From contig JAIBAU010000017.1 in NCBI GenBank assembly GCA_019695035.1, positions 1-59,408 on the forward strand: DNA of 59,408 nt, given 5' to 3'. This document shows positions 1 through 8,261 of the stretch, piece after piece. Both the position numbers and the translations under genes were made by a program. This DNA is from Caulobacteraceae bacterium (GTDB lineage Bacteria > Pseudomonadota > Alphaproteobacteria > Caulobacterales > Caulobacteraceae). The notes below the pieces were generated by a model. That model was given only the letters and a program-made list of their open reading frames with translations. It searched no databases and was not told the DNA's origin. Numbering within the stretch: position 1 is the first letter of the stretch; every line of letters starts with the position of its first letter.

Positions 1-1205
1 ACCCCGTTGGCCAGGGTCGCGGCCCCGCGATCGGCGGCCAGCACGAAGTCGACGGGCACGACGTCGGTTCCCTGATGCAGCAGCTGGAAGAAGGCGTGCT
101 GCGAGGTGGTGCCGGGTTCTCCGAAGACCACCGGGGCGGTGGGCCGGGGCGACAGGGAGCCGTCGCGGCGCACACGCTTGCCGTTCGACTCCATCTCCAG
201 CTGTTGAAGCCAGGCCGGCAGCAGGCGGAGGCGCTCGGCGTAGGGGATGACGGCGCGGGAGCCGCGCCCCAGGCCGTTGCGGTTGTAGACCTGCGCCAGG
301 GCCATCAACATGGGCGCGTTGCGCTCCGGATTGGCCGAGCGGAAGTGGACGTCCATGGCGTGGGCGCCGGCCAGGAAAGCGCTGAACACCCGCCAGCCCA
401 GTCCGATGGCGCAGGACAGGCCCACCGCCGACCAGACTGAAAACCGCCCGCCGACGCTGTCCGACATGGGGAACACGCGGTCCGCCGGAATGCCGAAGCG
501 GGCGCAGCGCTCGGGACTGGCGCTGACCGCGGCCAGGTGGCTGTCGGCGGCGTCGCCCACGGCGTTGGACAGCCAGGCGCGGGCGAGCCCCAGGTTGGCC
601 AGGGTCTCGAGGGTGCCGAAGGTCTTGGACACCGCCACCACCAGGGTGCTGCGGGGGTCGAGGCCGCGCGTCGCGGCGGCGAAGGCGTCCGGATCGACGT
701 TGGCGGCGAAACGAAGCTCGATACGGGCCCGACCGGGCCTCAGCGCCTCCCAGACCAGGCGCGGGCCCAGGTCCGAACCGCCGATGCCGATGTGAAGGAC
801 GGCCTTGAAGCGCCGGCCGTCAGCCGCACGGACAGCGCCCGCGCGGATGTCATCGACGAAGCTGCGCAGCCGGTCGCGACCGGCGGCCAGTTCCGGACCG
901 GGATCCGGCTCGCGCAGCCGCCAGTGCTCCACCGCCCGGTCCTCGGTCAGGTTGATGTGCCGGCTGCCGAACAGGTCGTCGCGGTGTCCGACGACGTCGC
1001 AGTCGCGGATCAGGTCGAGTCCCCGCCGAAAGCCCTCGTCGGTGAAGGCCTGGCGCGACAGATCGACGTGCAGTCCGGCGGCCCGGACGCTCAGCCGGCG
1101 CACGCGGCCGGGCGTCATCAGCTCGGACAGCCGCTGGTCGCGGCCGGCCTCTGCCGCGGCCTCGAGGCGGGCCCAGGCGCGGTCAGAAGCGCTCCATTCG
1201 ATCAT
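1..1205 (-). CDS. pgi: Glucose-6-phosphate isomerase, 3' end cut by the window edge
   Basis: Interconverts glucose-6-phosphate and fructose-6-phosphate in the cytoplasm. The reverse strand reads open from an ATG at 1205 (MIEWSASDRAW) to the window edge, giving about 401 codons of a family normally near 540. Visible family signatures are IGIGGSDLGPRL (phosphate-binding region), a GGRFSVWSAVGL block, and MESNGKR, which matches the region of the catalytic glutamate. The C-terminal part lies outside the window. It is divergent from the small secreted protein at 1311. The call rests on these motifs and is secure. Confidence 0.95.
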   Translation of the reverse strand, partial: MIEWSASDRAWARLEAAAEAGRDQRLSELMTPGRVRRLSVRAAGLHVDLSRQAFTDEGFRRGLDLIRDCDVVGHRDDLFGSRHINLTEDRAVEHWRLREPDPGPELAAGRDRLRSFVDDIRAGAVRAADGRRFKAVLHIGIGGSDLGPRLVWEALRPGRARIELRFAANVDPDAFAAATRGLDPRSTLVVAVSKTFGTLETLANLGLARAWLSNAVGDAADSHLAAVSASPERCARFGIPADRVFPMSDSVGGRFSVWSAVGLSCAIGLGWRVFSAFLAGAHAMDVHFRSANPERNAPMLMALAQVYNRNGLGRGSRAVIPYAERLRLLPAWLQQLEMESNGKRVRRDGSLSPRPTAPVVFGEPGTTSQHAFFQLLHQGTDVVPVDFVLAADRGAATLANG

Positions 1206-1310
1206 CCGCTGCGGCCCCCGGTTGCATGGGCGTGACCTCGCCGGTCACCACTCGTTTACGGCTGAAGGATAACCAAAGGTGAACGCGTCTGCTTCGGAAA
1301 GGATCGCTCC

Positions 1311-1784
1311 ATGTGCGGCGTCGCCCTCGCCTTCGCCCTGGCCATCACCCCGGCCTCCTATTCCGACGCCGCCCCGGCCCCGGCCGCGCGGGCCGAAGCG
1401 CCCCACAGCGTCGCCGGCGAACCGCTCTACGCGGACATCATCCGCCGCGCCCAGAAGCTCGAGGCCGAGGTCGCCGCGCTGCGCACCCCCGACCGCAAGG
1501 CTTCGGCCACCGCCGCCCCCCTGCCGGGCTTCGACCGCATCAAGGCCGAGGCGGCGCAGTTGGCCGAACTGGACATGCAGGGACACCGCGACCTCGCGGC
1601 GCGCGGCACCGACGGCGACCTCAAGTGCATCCTGCGCGGCATCAGCGAGGACATGGCCGGCAAGCTGGCGGCCGTCGAGGCGGCCACCACCGGTCCGTCG
1701 CAGGACGTGGCCCTGGACGAGCTGCGTCACCTGCTGATCGACAACCGCGAAGTCATCACCGCCCCGCCCGCGCCGCCGGCCTAG
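1311..1784 (+). CDS. Small secreted protein of unknown function
   Basis: A 157-residue protein that I do not recognise. The N-terminus is a hydrophobic leader of about 20 residues (MCGVALAFALAITPASYSDA), probably a signal peptide, followed by an Ala/Pro-rich linker and a helical region with regularly spaced leucines (LEAEVAALR, KAEAAQLAELD). One cysteine occurs in the mature part (DLKCILRGIS). An AAAGGA Shine-Dalgarno sequence 7 bases before the ATG supports this start over an overlapping frame that begins at 1279. Its TAG stop overlaps the stop of the small ORF on the other strand. Confidence 0.7.
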   Translation: MCGVALAFALAITPASYSDAAPAPAARAEAPHSVAGEPLYADIIRRAQKLEAEVAALRTPDRKASATAAPLPGFDRIKAEAAQLAELDMQGHRDLAARGTDGDLKCILRGISEDMAGKLAAVEAATTGPSQDVALDELRHLLIDNREVITAPPAPPA

Positions 1785-1888
1785 GACGCCAGCGCCCGCA
1801 CGACCAGCATCACCGTCCCCGCCAGGAGGGCGGCGCCGGCGACCAGCGCCAGCAGGGCGCGGCGTGGAGACTTCATCATCGGACCCAC
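1781..1888 (-). CDS. Small single-pass membrane ORF (35 aa) behind scsB
   Basis: A short reading frame starting at GTG 1888 and ending with TAG at 1781. The product is 35 residues: a short basic start (MGPMMKSPRR) and then one hydrophobic helix (ALLALVAGAALLAGTVMLVV). An AAAGGAGT ribosome-binding site lies at 1895-1902, 7 bases from the GTG, and the scsB stop at 1906 is only 17 bases upstream, so translation looks coupled to scsB. An in-frame ATG at 1879 is the alternative start but sits too far from the ribosome site. The N-terminus faintly resembles CcmE membrane anchors, but there is no haem-binding domain. Function is unknown; a small ScsB accessory subunit is one possibility. Confidence 0.5.
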   Translation of the reverse strand: MGPMMKSPRRALLALVAGAALLAGTVMLVVRALAS

Positions 1889-1905
1889 GGCGGGACTCCT
1901 TTGCT

Positions 1906-4059
1906 TCAACGCCCCTCGAGGGCGCGGATGATCCCGTCCTCGTCGAGGAGCTGGGGCAGCACGGCCGGCTCGGCTCGGCCCGGCCCATAGACCAGGTACA
2001 GCGGCACGCCGGCGCGGCCATGGGCCGCCAGTTCACGCGCGATGGCCTCGTCACGGCGCGTCCAGTCGGCGACCAGATAGGCCGCCCGGGTCCGCCGGAA
2101 GGCGTCGCGCACGCCGGCGCTGCGCAGGACGGCGCGCTCGTTCACCTGGCAGGTCACGCACCAGGCGGCCGTGAAGTTCACGAACACCGGCCGACCTTCG
2201 GCGCGGAGGGCCTCGAGGCGCTGGGGCGACCACGGCTCGGCCGCCAGGCCCTCGGGCCCGGCGGGCGCGGGCGCCTCGCGGACCGGCGGGACGGCGGCCG
2301 CGCTGGCGGCCAGGAAACCGGCGGCCAGCAGGGAGAGGCCTGCGAATATCCAGGCGGCCAGGGGCCGGCGGTCCGCCGCCTGCGCAGCCTGGGCGCGTCC
2401 GATCAGATAGAAGCCGAGCGCCAGGGCCACGGCGGCGAACAGCATCTGGCCCAGGGCGCCGGATCCGGTCTGCTGGGCGAACACCCACGCCAGCCATGCC
2501 GCGGCGGCGTACATCGGAAAGGCCAGCAGGCCCTTCAGGGTCTCCATCCACGGACCCGGCCGGGGCAGCCGGCGCGCCGCCGCCGGCGAAAGGGCGATGA
2601 TCGTCATGGGAGCCGCGAACCCGATCCCGAGCACCAGGAACACCAGGACCGCGTCCACCGCCCCGTGGGTCAGGCCGAAGCTGACCGCCTCGGTCATGAA
2701 CGGGGCGAAACAGGGCGCCGCCACCACCACGGCCAGCGCGCCTGTCAGGAAGGCCCCCGCCAGTCCCCGCGCCCGGTTCCAGGCCCCGGCCTGTTGCAGT
2801 GACAGCCCCACGTGGAAGACGCCCGAAAGGTTCAGGCCCACCCCCAGCATGACCAGGGTCAGCCCGGCGGTTGTGAAGGGCGATTGCAGCTGGAAGCCCC
2901 AGCCGACGGCCTGCCCCGCCGCCTTGGCCGCGAGCAGCGCCAGCGGCAGCGCCACGAAGGCGGTCAGCACGCCCGCCCCGTAGGCCAGGCCCTCGCCGCG
3001 CGCCTCGCCCGGCGCCTCGGCGTGCCGCGCCAGGGCGGCGGCCTTCATCGCCAGCACCGGGAAGACACAAGGCATCAGGTTGAGCAGCAGACCGCCGGCC
3101 AGGGCCAGCAGCAGGGCCGCCGGGAGCCCGAGGCCGCCGGGGGTCGCCGGGGCGGACTGTGTCGCTGCCGGCGGCGGCGGGGGGCTGTCGACCAGCGCCT
3201 CCGCCGCGCCCAGGCCCGAGGCCCCCGCGGGCAGCGGCCCAGGTCGCACCGATACAGCCCAGCGGCCGCCCGCGGTCGCCAGCACGCCCTCGATCGAGGC
3301 CGGCAGTCGGCCCCCCAGGTCCTCCGCCGCCTCGACCGAGAGGGTGAATCCGTCGGGACCCTTTTCGATGGCCTGCGTGGCCGCATGGGTCAGCACGCCG
3401 GGGTCTCGGGGATAGAAGTAGGCGCCGGCCGGGTCCGCACCCTTCAGCGGCCCGCCCGTGAAGGCCAGGCGCAATCGCTTGCCGTCCAGCGCCGCGGCGG
3501 CGTTCAGCCCCGGCCCAGGGCCGGGCGCCTCGGCCACGGCGCGCAGCACCGCCTGGCCCGCCGCACCGTTGGTGGTCGCTGCCTCGCCGACCGGCAGGGC
3601 CAGGACCAGCTCGGATGTCTCTGGCACGCAGATGTCGGCGCAGACCAGCACCGTCACCCTGGCCTTCAGCGTCGCCGTGTCGCCCGGCCGGGCGCCTGCG
3701 GGCGTGCGCAGGCGCACGGGCAGCCACACCTCGCCCTCCCAGCCGTAGGTCATGATGGCGCCACCGCCCTCCGGCATGCGCCCCGGGGCCGGCCAGATCG
3801 TCGCGCCGACGCTCCAGCCCTGCGGCAGGGTCCAGTCCACGACCGGCGGTAGACCCGCGTCGCCCGAATTGCGCCAGTAGGTGTGCCACCCGGCGTCCAG
3901 CTGCATGTGGATGGCGACCGTGACGTCCCGCCCCGGGACAGCTTGGCGGTCCTGCGGGACCAGTTCGAGCCGGGCGTGGCGCGGCGGCTCCTGCGCGCGC
4001 GCGCCTCCGGCGCCCAGCGCAAACGCCGTCATCAGGACCAGGATCAAGCGGAGCAGCAC
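1906..4059 (-). CDS. scsB: ScsB/DsbD-type transmembrane thiol-disulfide reductase
   Basis: Carries electrons from cytoplasmic thioredoxin across the inner membrane to periplasmic thiol proteins. The 717-residue product has a signal peptide ending near ARAQ, a periplasmic DsbD-alpha-like domain (about 20-280, with Cys in VLVCADICVP), a multi-helix core with the two redox cysteines of DsbD proteins (NLMPCVFPVLAMK and VAAPCFAPFM), and a C-terminal thioredoxin domain with WCVTC. I chose the GTG at 4059, preceded by GAGG at 6 bases, because it opens directly on the signal peptide; the frame stays open upstream to an ATG at 4308 that would run through the neighbouring gene. The long N-terminal domain fits the ScsB branch. 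A small membrane ORF follows 17 bases downstream. Confidence 0.88.
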   Translation of the reverse strand: MLLRLILVLMTAFALGAGGARAQEPPRHARLELVPQDRQAVPGRDVTVAIHMQLDAGWHTYWRNSGDAGLPPVVDWTLPQGWSVGATIWPAPGRMPEGGGAIMTYGWEGEVWLPVRLRTPAGARPGDTATLKARVTVLVCADICVPETSELVLALPVGEAATTNGAAGQAVLRAVAEAPGPGPGLNAAAALDGKRLRLAFTGGPLKGADPAGAYFYPRDPGVLTHAATQAIEKGPDGFTLSVEAAEDLGGRLPASIEGVLATAGGRWAVSVRPGPLPAGASGLGAAEALVDSPPPPPAATQSAPATPGGLGLPAALLLALAGGLLLNLMPCVFPVLAMKAAALARHAEAPGEARGEGLAYGAGVLTAFVALPLALLAAKAAGQAVGWGFQLQSPFTTAGLTLVMLGVGLNLSGVFHVGLSLQQAGAWNRARGLAGAFLTGALAVVVAAPCFAPFMTEAVSFGLTHGAVDAVLVFLVLGIGFAAPMTIIALSPAAARRLPRPGPWMETLKGLLAFPMYAAAAWLAWVFAQQTGSGALGQMLFAAVALALGFYLIGRAQAAQAADRRPLAAWIFAGLSLLAAGFLAASAAAVPPVREAPAPAGPEGLAAEPWSPQRLEALRAEGRPVFVNFTAAWCVTCQVNERAVLRSAGVRDAFRRTRAAYLVADWTRRDEAIARELAAHGRAGVPLYLVYGPGRAEPAVLPQLLDEDGIIRALEGR

Positions 4060-4168
4060 GCGAAACCTCGAAGGACGCCCGGCCCCGCTATAGCCTGCGC
4101 GCCGGCCGCTTGGGAGTGTGCGTGCGAATCCCTCTAGGCTGCGCCGCAACCCCAGGCAGGAGGTTCCC

Positions 4169-4567
4169 ATGTCCGGCAGCTTCGACGACCTGACCGTCGG
4201 CAGTGTCATCCCGCTCGGCGTCATCATGCTCGACCGCCGGGCGGTGGAGAGCTTCTGCCAGCTGTTCGCGCCCGACTGGAACGTCGAGGACGGGGCGCCC
4301 GACGCCATGGTCTACGCCATCTGGTCGCGGCTCGAGGCCGACGCCGCCCGCAACGACGCTCCCTCGGGCAAGCGCCTGGCCGTCGACGCCCTGCGCTGGG
4401 TCCGCAACCCCCCGATCGGCGAGCTGTTGCGCGGGCGCATGACCATCATGGGCCTGGATCCCGTCGGGGAGTCCAAGGGGGTGGTGATCGCCCAGCACGA
4501 CCTGCTCGACGAGGCCGGGCGGCTGGTCTTTTCGTGCCTGACCCGCTCGGTGGTCGGCCGGGCCTGA
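4169..4567 (+). CDS. MaoC-like hotdog-fold protein
   Basis: A 132-residue cytoplasmic protein. The segment VRNPPIGELLRGRMTIMG followed by VVIAQHDLLDEAGRLVFSC resembles the second half of MaoC/FAS1-type hotdog domains, which bind acyl-CoA thioesters. The conserved Asp/His pair of active MaoC hydratases is not evident, so activity is doubtful and it may bind rather than convert acyl groups. The start is fixed by an AGGAGG ribosome site 5-6 bases before ATG 4169. It is divergent from scsB and convergent with the SapC gene; a hairpin separates the latter two. The fold call is inference from sequence texture. Confidence 0.55.
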   Translation: MSGSFDDLTVGSVIPLGVIMLDRRAVESFCQLFAPDWNVEDGAPDAMVYAIWSRLEADAARNDAPSGKRLAVDALRWVRNPPIGELLRGRMTIMGLDPVGESKGVVIAQHDLLDEAGRLVFSCLTRSVVGRA

Positions 4568-4577
4568 GGCAAACGAA

Positions 4578-4605
4578 AACGGCCGGAGCCTGCGCCCCGG
4601 CCGTT
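4578..4605. terminator. Bidirectional hairpin between convergent genes
   Basis: A 9-bp perfect stem (AACGGCCGG / CCGGCCGTT) with a 10-base loop sits between the stops of the hotdog gene (4567) and the SapC gene (4628). An A-rich run (ACGAAAA) precedes it, so it can work as a terminator for the minus strand; the plus-strand U tract is weak. Confidence 0.6.
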
Positions 4606-4627
4606 CCCGAAATCCTGCCGCCCGATC

Positions 4628-5416
4628 CTAGTTGAGGGCGGCCTGCTGGGCCTTGTTCAGGGCCACCGCCACCAGCTTGTCCCAGCCCATCAGCGAGTGG
4701 ATGTGGGCGTAGATCTGGGCCAGGGCGCCGTTGTCGCGCAGCTCGATGAACTTCTCGGCCGGCAGGGCCCGCAGCTTGGCTTCGGAGACGCCGTAGTAGT
4801 CGGCCAGCTTCTGCGGCTGGCCGGGCGTGCCGTCGGCGGTCGGCGGGGTGAAGCTGGCTTCCTTGACCTCGAACAGGTCGAGGTCGTTCAGCATCTTCAC
4901 GAACTGGTCGGTGCGGCGGCGCTCGGTCTCGAAGTCGTTGCAGAACTGCATGGCGTTCTGGGTGTACTGCGAGGGCTGGCCGTCCTCGAAGAACGGGATC
5001 TCCGCCTTTTCCGAGATGAAGGAGGCCGAGCGGTCGACGCAGAGCACGAAGCGTTCGCCCTTGTCGTCGGCGGCGAACACGAACGGGTAACGGCGCACGA
5101 AGGCGGGGATGTAGACGTCGGGACGGAACGCGCCGTCCTCCGAGACGAACAGGTTCTCGCCGTCGCGCAGGCCCATGACCGCCAGCGGGGTCTTGTTCTC
5201 GCCCACGAAGACCACCGGATAGCTCAGCGAGCAGGGGGCGAATTCGGTCACCGTCACCGGCACCACGTGGGTCTTGGTGACGAAGGCGAAGGGACGGTCG
5301 GTGAAATTGACGCCGAGGTCGCCGTGCACTTGCGGGTTCAGCGGCTCGGGCTGGTTATAGAACAGCACGCTGCCGGACAGTTCAGCGCCGGGGGCCGGGG
5401 TCTGGGGGTCAGCCAT
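4628..5416 (-). CDS. SapC family protein
   Basis: A 262-residue protein of the SapC family, named after a Campylobacter S-layer gene cluster and widespread in Caulobacterales; its biochemical role is not established. Family features visible are the start LFYNQPEPLNPQVHGDLGV, the central VVFVGENKTPLAVMGLRDGENLFV, and IPAFVRRYPFVFA. The C-terminal part carries FYxxL-like helices ending GWDKLVAVAL. No signal peptide is visible, so it is probably cytoplasmic. In related genomes such genes often accompany TonB receptors, but none is next to it here. Transcribed divergently from zur. Confidence 0.85.
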   Translation of the reverse strand: MADPQTPAPGAELSGSVLFYNQPEPLNPQVHGDLGVNFTDRPFAFVTKTHVVPVTVTEFAPCSLSYPVVFVGENKTPLAVMGLRDGENLFVSEDGAFRPDVYIPAFVRRYPFVFAADDKGERFVLCVDRSASFISEKAEIPFFEDGQPSQYTQNAMQFCNDFETERRRTDQFVKMLNDLDLFEVKEASFTPPTADGTPGQPQKLADYYGVSEAKLRALPAEKFIELRDNGALAQIYAHIHSLMGWDKLVAVALNKAQQAALN

Positions 5417-5555
5417 GGAAAAGCAGTTCCTGAGGGAAAGCGGGATTTCGAGCGGGCGCTTCTAGCCCAAGCGAGAGGCGACCGCAAACCGGCTCTCCGC
5501 AAGGATTATGCCGCAGCGCGTGCAATCAACGGCCGAAGGCGAAAAGCGCGCGGCT

Positions 5556-5582
5556 TTGACGCAGCCCGCAGACGGCTTACCT
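5556..5582 (+). promoter_or_regulatory. Candidate housekeeping promoter of the Zur gene
   Basis: TTGACG at 5556-5561, a 13-base spacer, then GCTTACCT at 5575-5582. This matches the Caulobacter housekeeping consensus (TTGACGS, 10-14 bases, GCTANAWC) at nearly every informative position. The ATG at 5590 is only 7 bases beyond the -10 element, so the mRNA would be leaderless or nearly so. Confidence 0.5.
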
Positions 5583-5589
5583 AGAGGGC

Positions 5590-6069
5590 ATGAGCGAGCA
5601 TTGCGATCACGAGCACGCGGGAGGGCTTGGCCTTTCGGGCCACGCGCTCGGCCATGCCCTGAGCGAGGCCGAAAGCCGCGCCGCCCAGGACGGCCAGAAG
5701 CTGACCGCGCCGCGGCGACGGGTGCTGGAGCTGCTGCTGGCGGCCCCCGGGCCGGTGAAGGCCTACGACCTGATCGGCTCGTTCGGCGAGCAGGGCGAGT
5801 CGGCCAAGCCGCCCACCGTCTACCGCGCGCTCGAGTTCCTCGAGCGGCAGGGTCTGGCGCACCGGATCGAGAGCCTGAACGCCTATGTGGCCTGCCGGCT
5901 GGGCGAGCAGCCCCACGCGGCGGCCTTCCTGATCTGCAGCTGCTGCGGGGCCACCCGCGAGGTCGAGCCGGCCGGGGCCCCGGCCTTCATCACAGCCGCC
6001 GACAAGGCCGGCTACGCGGTGCAGAGTCTGACCATCGAGGCGCACGGCCGCTGCGAGGCCTGCCGCTAG
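5590..6069 (+). CDS. zur: Fur family zinc-responsive regulator (Zur-like)
   Basis: A 159-residue DNA-binding repressor of the Fur superfamily. A His/Cys-rich start (CDHEHAGG) typical of Zur proteins precedes a winged helix (LTAPRRRVLELLL, then PPTVYRALEFLERQGL, the recognition helix region). The dimerisation half has HAAAFLICSCCGATREVE and a terminal CEACR, the two CxxC pairs of the structural zinc site. Fur itself usually carries a longer His-rich tail, so zinc is the better guess for the sensed metal, though the assignment between Zur and Fur is inferential. The pentapeptide repeat gene follows 35 bases downstream and may be co-transcribed. Confidence 0.82.
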   Translation: MSEHCDHEHAGGLGLSGHALGHALSEAESRAAQDGQKLTAPRRRVLELLLAAPGPVKAYDLIGSFGEQGESAKPPTVYRALEFLERQGLAHRIESLNAYVACRLGEQPHAAAFLICSCCGATREVEPAGAPAFITAADKAGYAVQSLTIEAHGRCEACR

Positions 6070-6104
6070 GCGTTCCTTAAGCGCCGCGGGCGCAGAGTGC
6101 GCCC

Positions 6105-7316
6105 GTGAACGCCGCCGCAACCCTGATCCGCCCGATCGACGCCGCCAGCCTGCGGGAGGTGCTGGAGGCCCACGCGCGCTACCTGTCGGGCCAGAGCGGC
6201 GGCGCGCGGGCCAACCTGGCCTACGCCGACCTCGCCAACGCCGACCTCGAACTGCAGGACCTCAGCGACGCGGACCTCACCGGGGCGCGGCTGAACGGCG
6301 CCCTGCTGGCGGGCGCGCGGCTGGAGAAGACGGTCTTCTACGCAGCCGACCTGCGCAACTCGGATCTGCGCGGCGCGGTGCTGCGCCAGGCCGACCTGCG
6401 CGGCGCCTGCCTGCGCGGCGCCAACATGGCCGGGGCGGACCTGTCCGGCGCCGACCTGCGGCCCGGCCGCATCGCCCTGCAGGACGTCCGGTCCGGCTTC
6501 CGCCTGCTGGACCACGAGGCCGACGACAGCGGGCTCGACTATGCGGTCCTCGGCGACGCCGACCTGTCCAACCTTCAGATATCCAGCCGCACGGGCGTCC
6601 CCGCCGACATGCGCGACGCCGACCTGAGCCGCGCGATCCTGACGGGAACGCGCATGCGCGAGGCCCGCCTCGACGGAGCCAATCTGTCGGGGGCCGAGAT
6701 GACCAGCGCCGACCTTTCGGGCGCCTCGCTGAAGCGCGCCATGGTCGCCGGCGCCAACCTGCAGGACGCCGGGCTCGATCCCGGGGCCGCCGACGAGGTG
6801 ATCCAGGCGCCGCCTTCCATCGTCTACATCGACGATCAGCCGCTGCACGCCCTCATCGCCGAGCACGAGCGCTGGGTCGAAAGCGGCGGCCTGGACGGGA
6901 CCGCCCAGAAGCTGGTCGGGGCGGACTTCCGCGGCCTGAAGCAACTCACCAGCCGTCGCCTGACCGCCCTGATCGCCTGCAACGGCGTCTTCTTCGGCAT
7001 GGACCTTCGCGACGCCCACCTGCAGGGCGCCGACCTCTCCGGCGCGGACTTCCGGATGGCCGACTTGTCCGGCGCGGATCTGCGCGGGGCCCGGCTGGTG
7101 GGCGCCCAGCTGGTGCGGGCCAATCTCCAGGGCGCCCGGCTGGGGCCGCTGTCCCTCGGCGACAACCGGGTCGCCCGCGCTGACCTGACCCGCGCCAACC
7201 TGCGTCGGGCCGACCTGACGGTGGCGGACCTGACGCGGGCCCGGCTGCTGGAGGCCGAGCTCGAGGGCGCCCTGCTGGGCGGAGCCGACCTGACCCACGC
7301 AGAGCTGGAAGCCTGA
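6105..7316 (+). CDS. Two-module pentapeptide repeat protein
   Basis: A 403-residue protein built mostly of A(D/N)LxG-type pentapeptide repeats, which form a right-handed quadrilateral beta-helix. Repeats run over about 36-120, 150-225 and 296-395. The N-terminal helix LREVLEAHARYLSGQSGG (15-33) recurs at about 248-263 as LHALIAEHERWVESGG, each time followed by a similar lead-in to the repeats, so the gene appears to be an internal duplication of a helix-cap plus solenoid module. Start is GTG at 6105. No signal peptide. Some pentapeptide proteins mimic DNA and protect gyrase, but nothing here demonstrates that role. Confidence 0.85.
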   Translation: MNAAATLIRPIDAASLREVLEAHARYLSGQSGGARANLAYADLANADLELQDLSDADLTGARLNGALLAGARLEKTVFYAADLRNSDLRGAVLRQADLRGACLRGANMAGADLSGADLRPGRIALQDVRSGFRLLDHEADDSGLDYAVLGDADLSNLQISSRTGVPADMRDADLSRAILTGTRMREARLDGANLSGAEMTSADLSGASLKRAMVAGANLQDAGLDPGAADEVIQAPPSIVYIDDQPLHALIAEHERWVESGGLDGTAQKLVGADFRGLKQLTSRRLTALIACNGVFFGMDLRDAHLQGADLSGADFRMADLSGADLRGARLVGAQLVRANLQGARLGPLSLGDNRVARADLTRANLRRADLTVADLTRARLLEAELEGALLGGADLTHAELEA

Positions 7317-7354
7317 CCTAGCGGCATCTGGCGAAGCCGCGCGCGAGTGGCTAG

Positions 7355-8251
7355 GTGACCCGGATGGCCGCACGACCGCCCGCCCCCCGCAAGCGCACCT
7401 TCTCCCTTCCCGACGGCGAGATGGCGGCGCTGGACTTCGGCAGCGCGCGCCGGCCGGTCGACATCGTCTTCGTGCACGCCAATGGCTTCAACGCCCGCAC
7501 CTACCGGAGCATTCTGCAACCCCTGGCCGGCGAGTTTCGCATCCTGGCTCCCGACCTGCGCGGCCACGGCCGGACCCGGCTTCCGGCCAGGGCGCGCGGC
7601 CGGCGGGACTGGCGCGACATGGCGCGCGACCTGGTGCAGCTGCTGGAGGCCCTGGACGGGCCGCCGGCCACCCTGGCGGGGCATTCCATGGGCGGCACCG
7701 TCGCCCTGCTGGCGGCCGGCAAGGCGCCGGCTCGGGTCAGGAACCTGGTGCTCTACGATCCCGTGATCTGGGGCCCGGTCGGGGTGCTGATGGCGCACCT
7801 GCCCTTCGCCCGCGCCGGCGCCCGGCGCGCGCCCATCGCCGCCCAGGCCGCCCGGCGTCGCTCGGTGTTCGACAGCAAGGCCGCCGCCTTCCAGGCCTAC
7901 CGCGACCGCGGCGCCTTCAAGGGCTGGCCCGACACCATGCTGCGGGACTACATCGGCGACGGCTTCATCGAGCGTGAGGACGGCAAGGTCGAGCTGGCCT
8001 GCCCCCCCGAATGGGAGCTGTCCAGCTACATCAGCCATGCGCACGATCCCTACGGCGCGCTGCGCCGCTTCGGGGGGCCGGTGCGGATCATCCGGGCCGC
8101 GCGCGGCTCGCCCACCCGCGTCAAGGACCGCGAGGCCTTCGCCCGCCGCTACCCGGGGGCGACGGTCGAGAAGGTCGATGGCGGCCACTTCTTTCCGATG
8201 ACCGATCCGGCGGTGGTGAAGGAGTCGCTGCGCCTGGCGGCGGGCGGCTGA
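7355..8251 (+). CDS. Alpha/beta hydrolase
   Basis: A 298-residue alpha/beta-fold hydrolase, probably cytoplasmic, substrate unknown. Visible are the oxyanion region VFVHANGFNARTYR, the strand-helix APDLRGHGRTR, the nucleophile elbow GHSMGG, and the C-terminal catalytic histidine in VDGGHFFPM; the acid residue probably lies near the YDPVIWG segment or later. GTG 7355 is the furthest start; ATG 7364 (MAARPPAPRK) is equally possible since neither has a clear ribosome site. The hydrolase follows the pentapeptide gene by 38 bases and converges with corA. Confidence 0.85.
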   Translation: MTRMAARPPAPRKRTFSLPDGEMAALDFGSARRPVDIVFVHANGFNARTYRSILQPLAGEFRILAPDLRGHGRTRLPARARGRRDWRDMARDLVQLLEALDGPPATLAGHSMGGTVALLAAGKAPARVRNLVLYDPVIWGPVGVLMAHLPFARAGARRAPIAAQAARRRSVFDSKAAAFQAYRDRGAFKGWPDTMLRDYIGDGFIEREDGKVELACPPEWELSSYISHAHDPYGALRRFGGPVRIIRAARGSPTRVKDREAFARRYPGATVEKVDGGHFFPMTDPAVVKESLRLAAGG

Positions 8252-8261
8252 CGCGCCCGGG

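Noticed and set aside
1279..1737. Alternative overlapping frame (start 1279) before the secreted protein at 1311
   Set aside because: Its product is an Arg/Pro/Ser-rich out-of-frame translation, while the 1311 frame has a signal peptide and a ribosome site.
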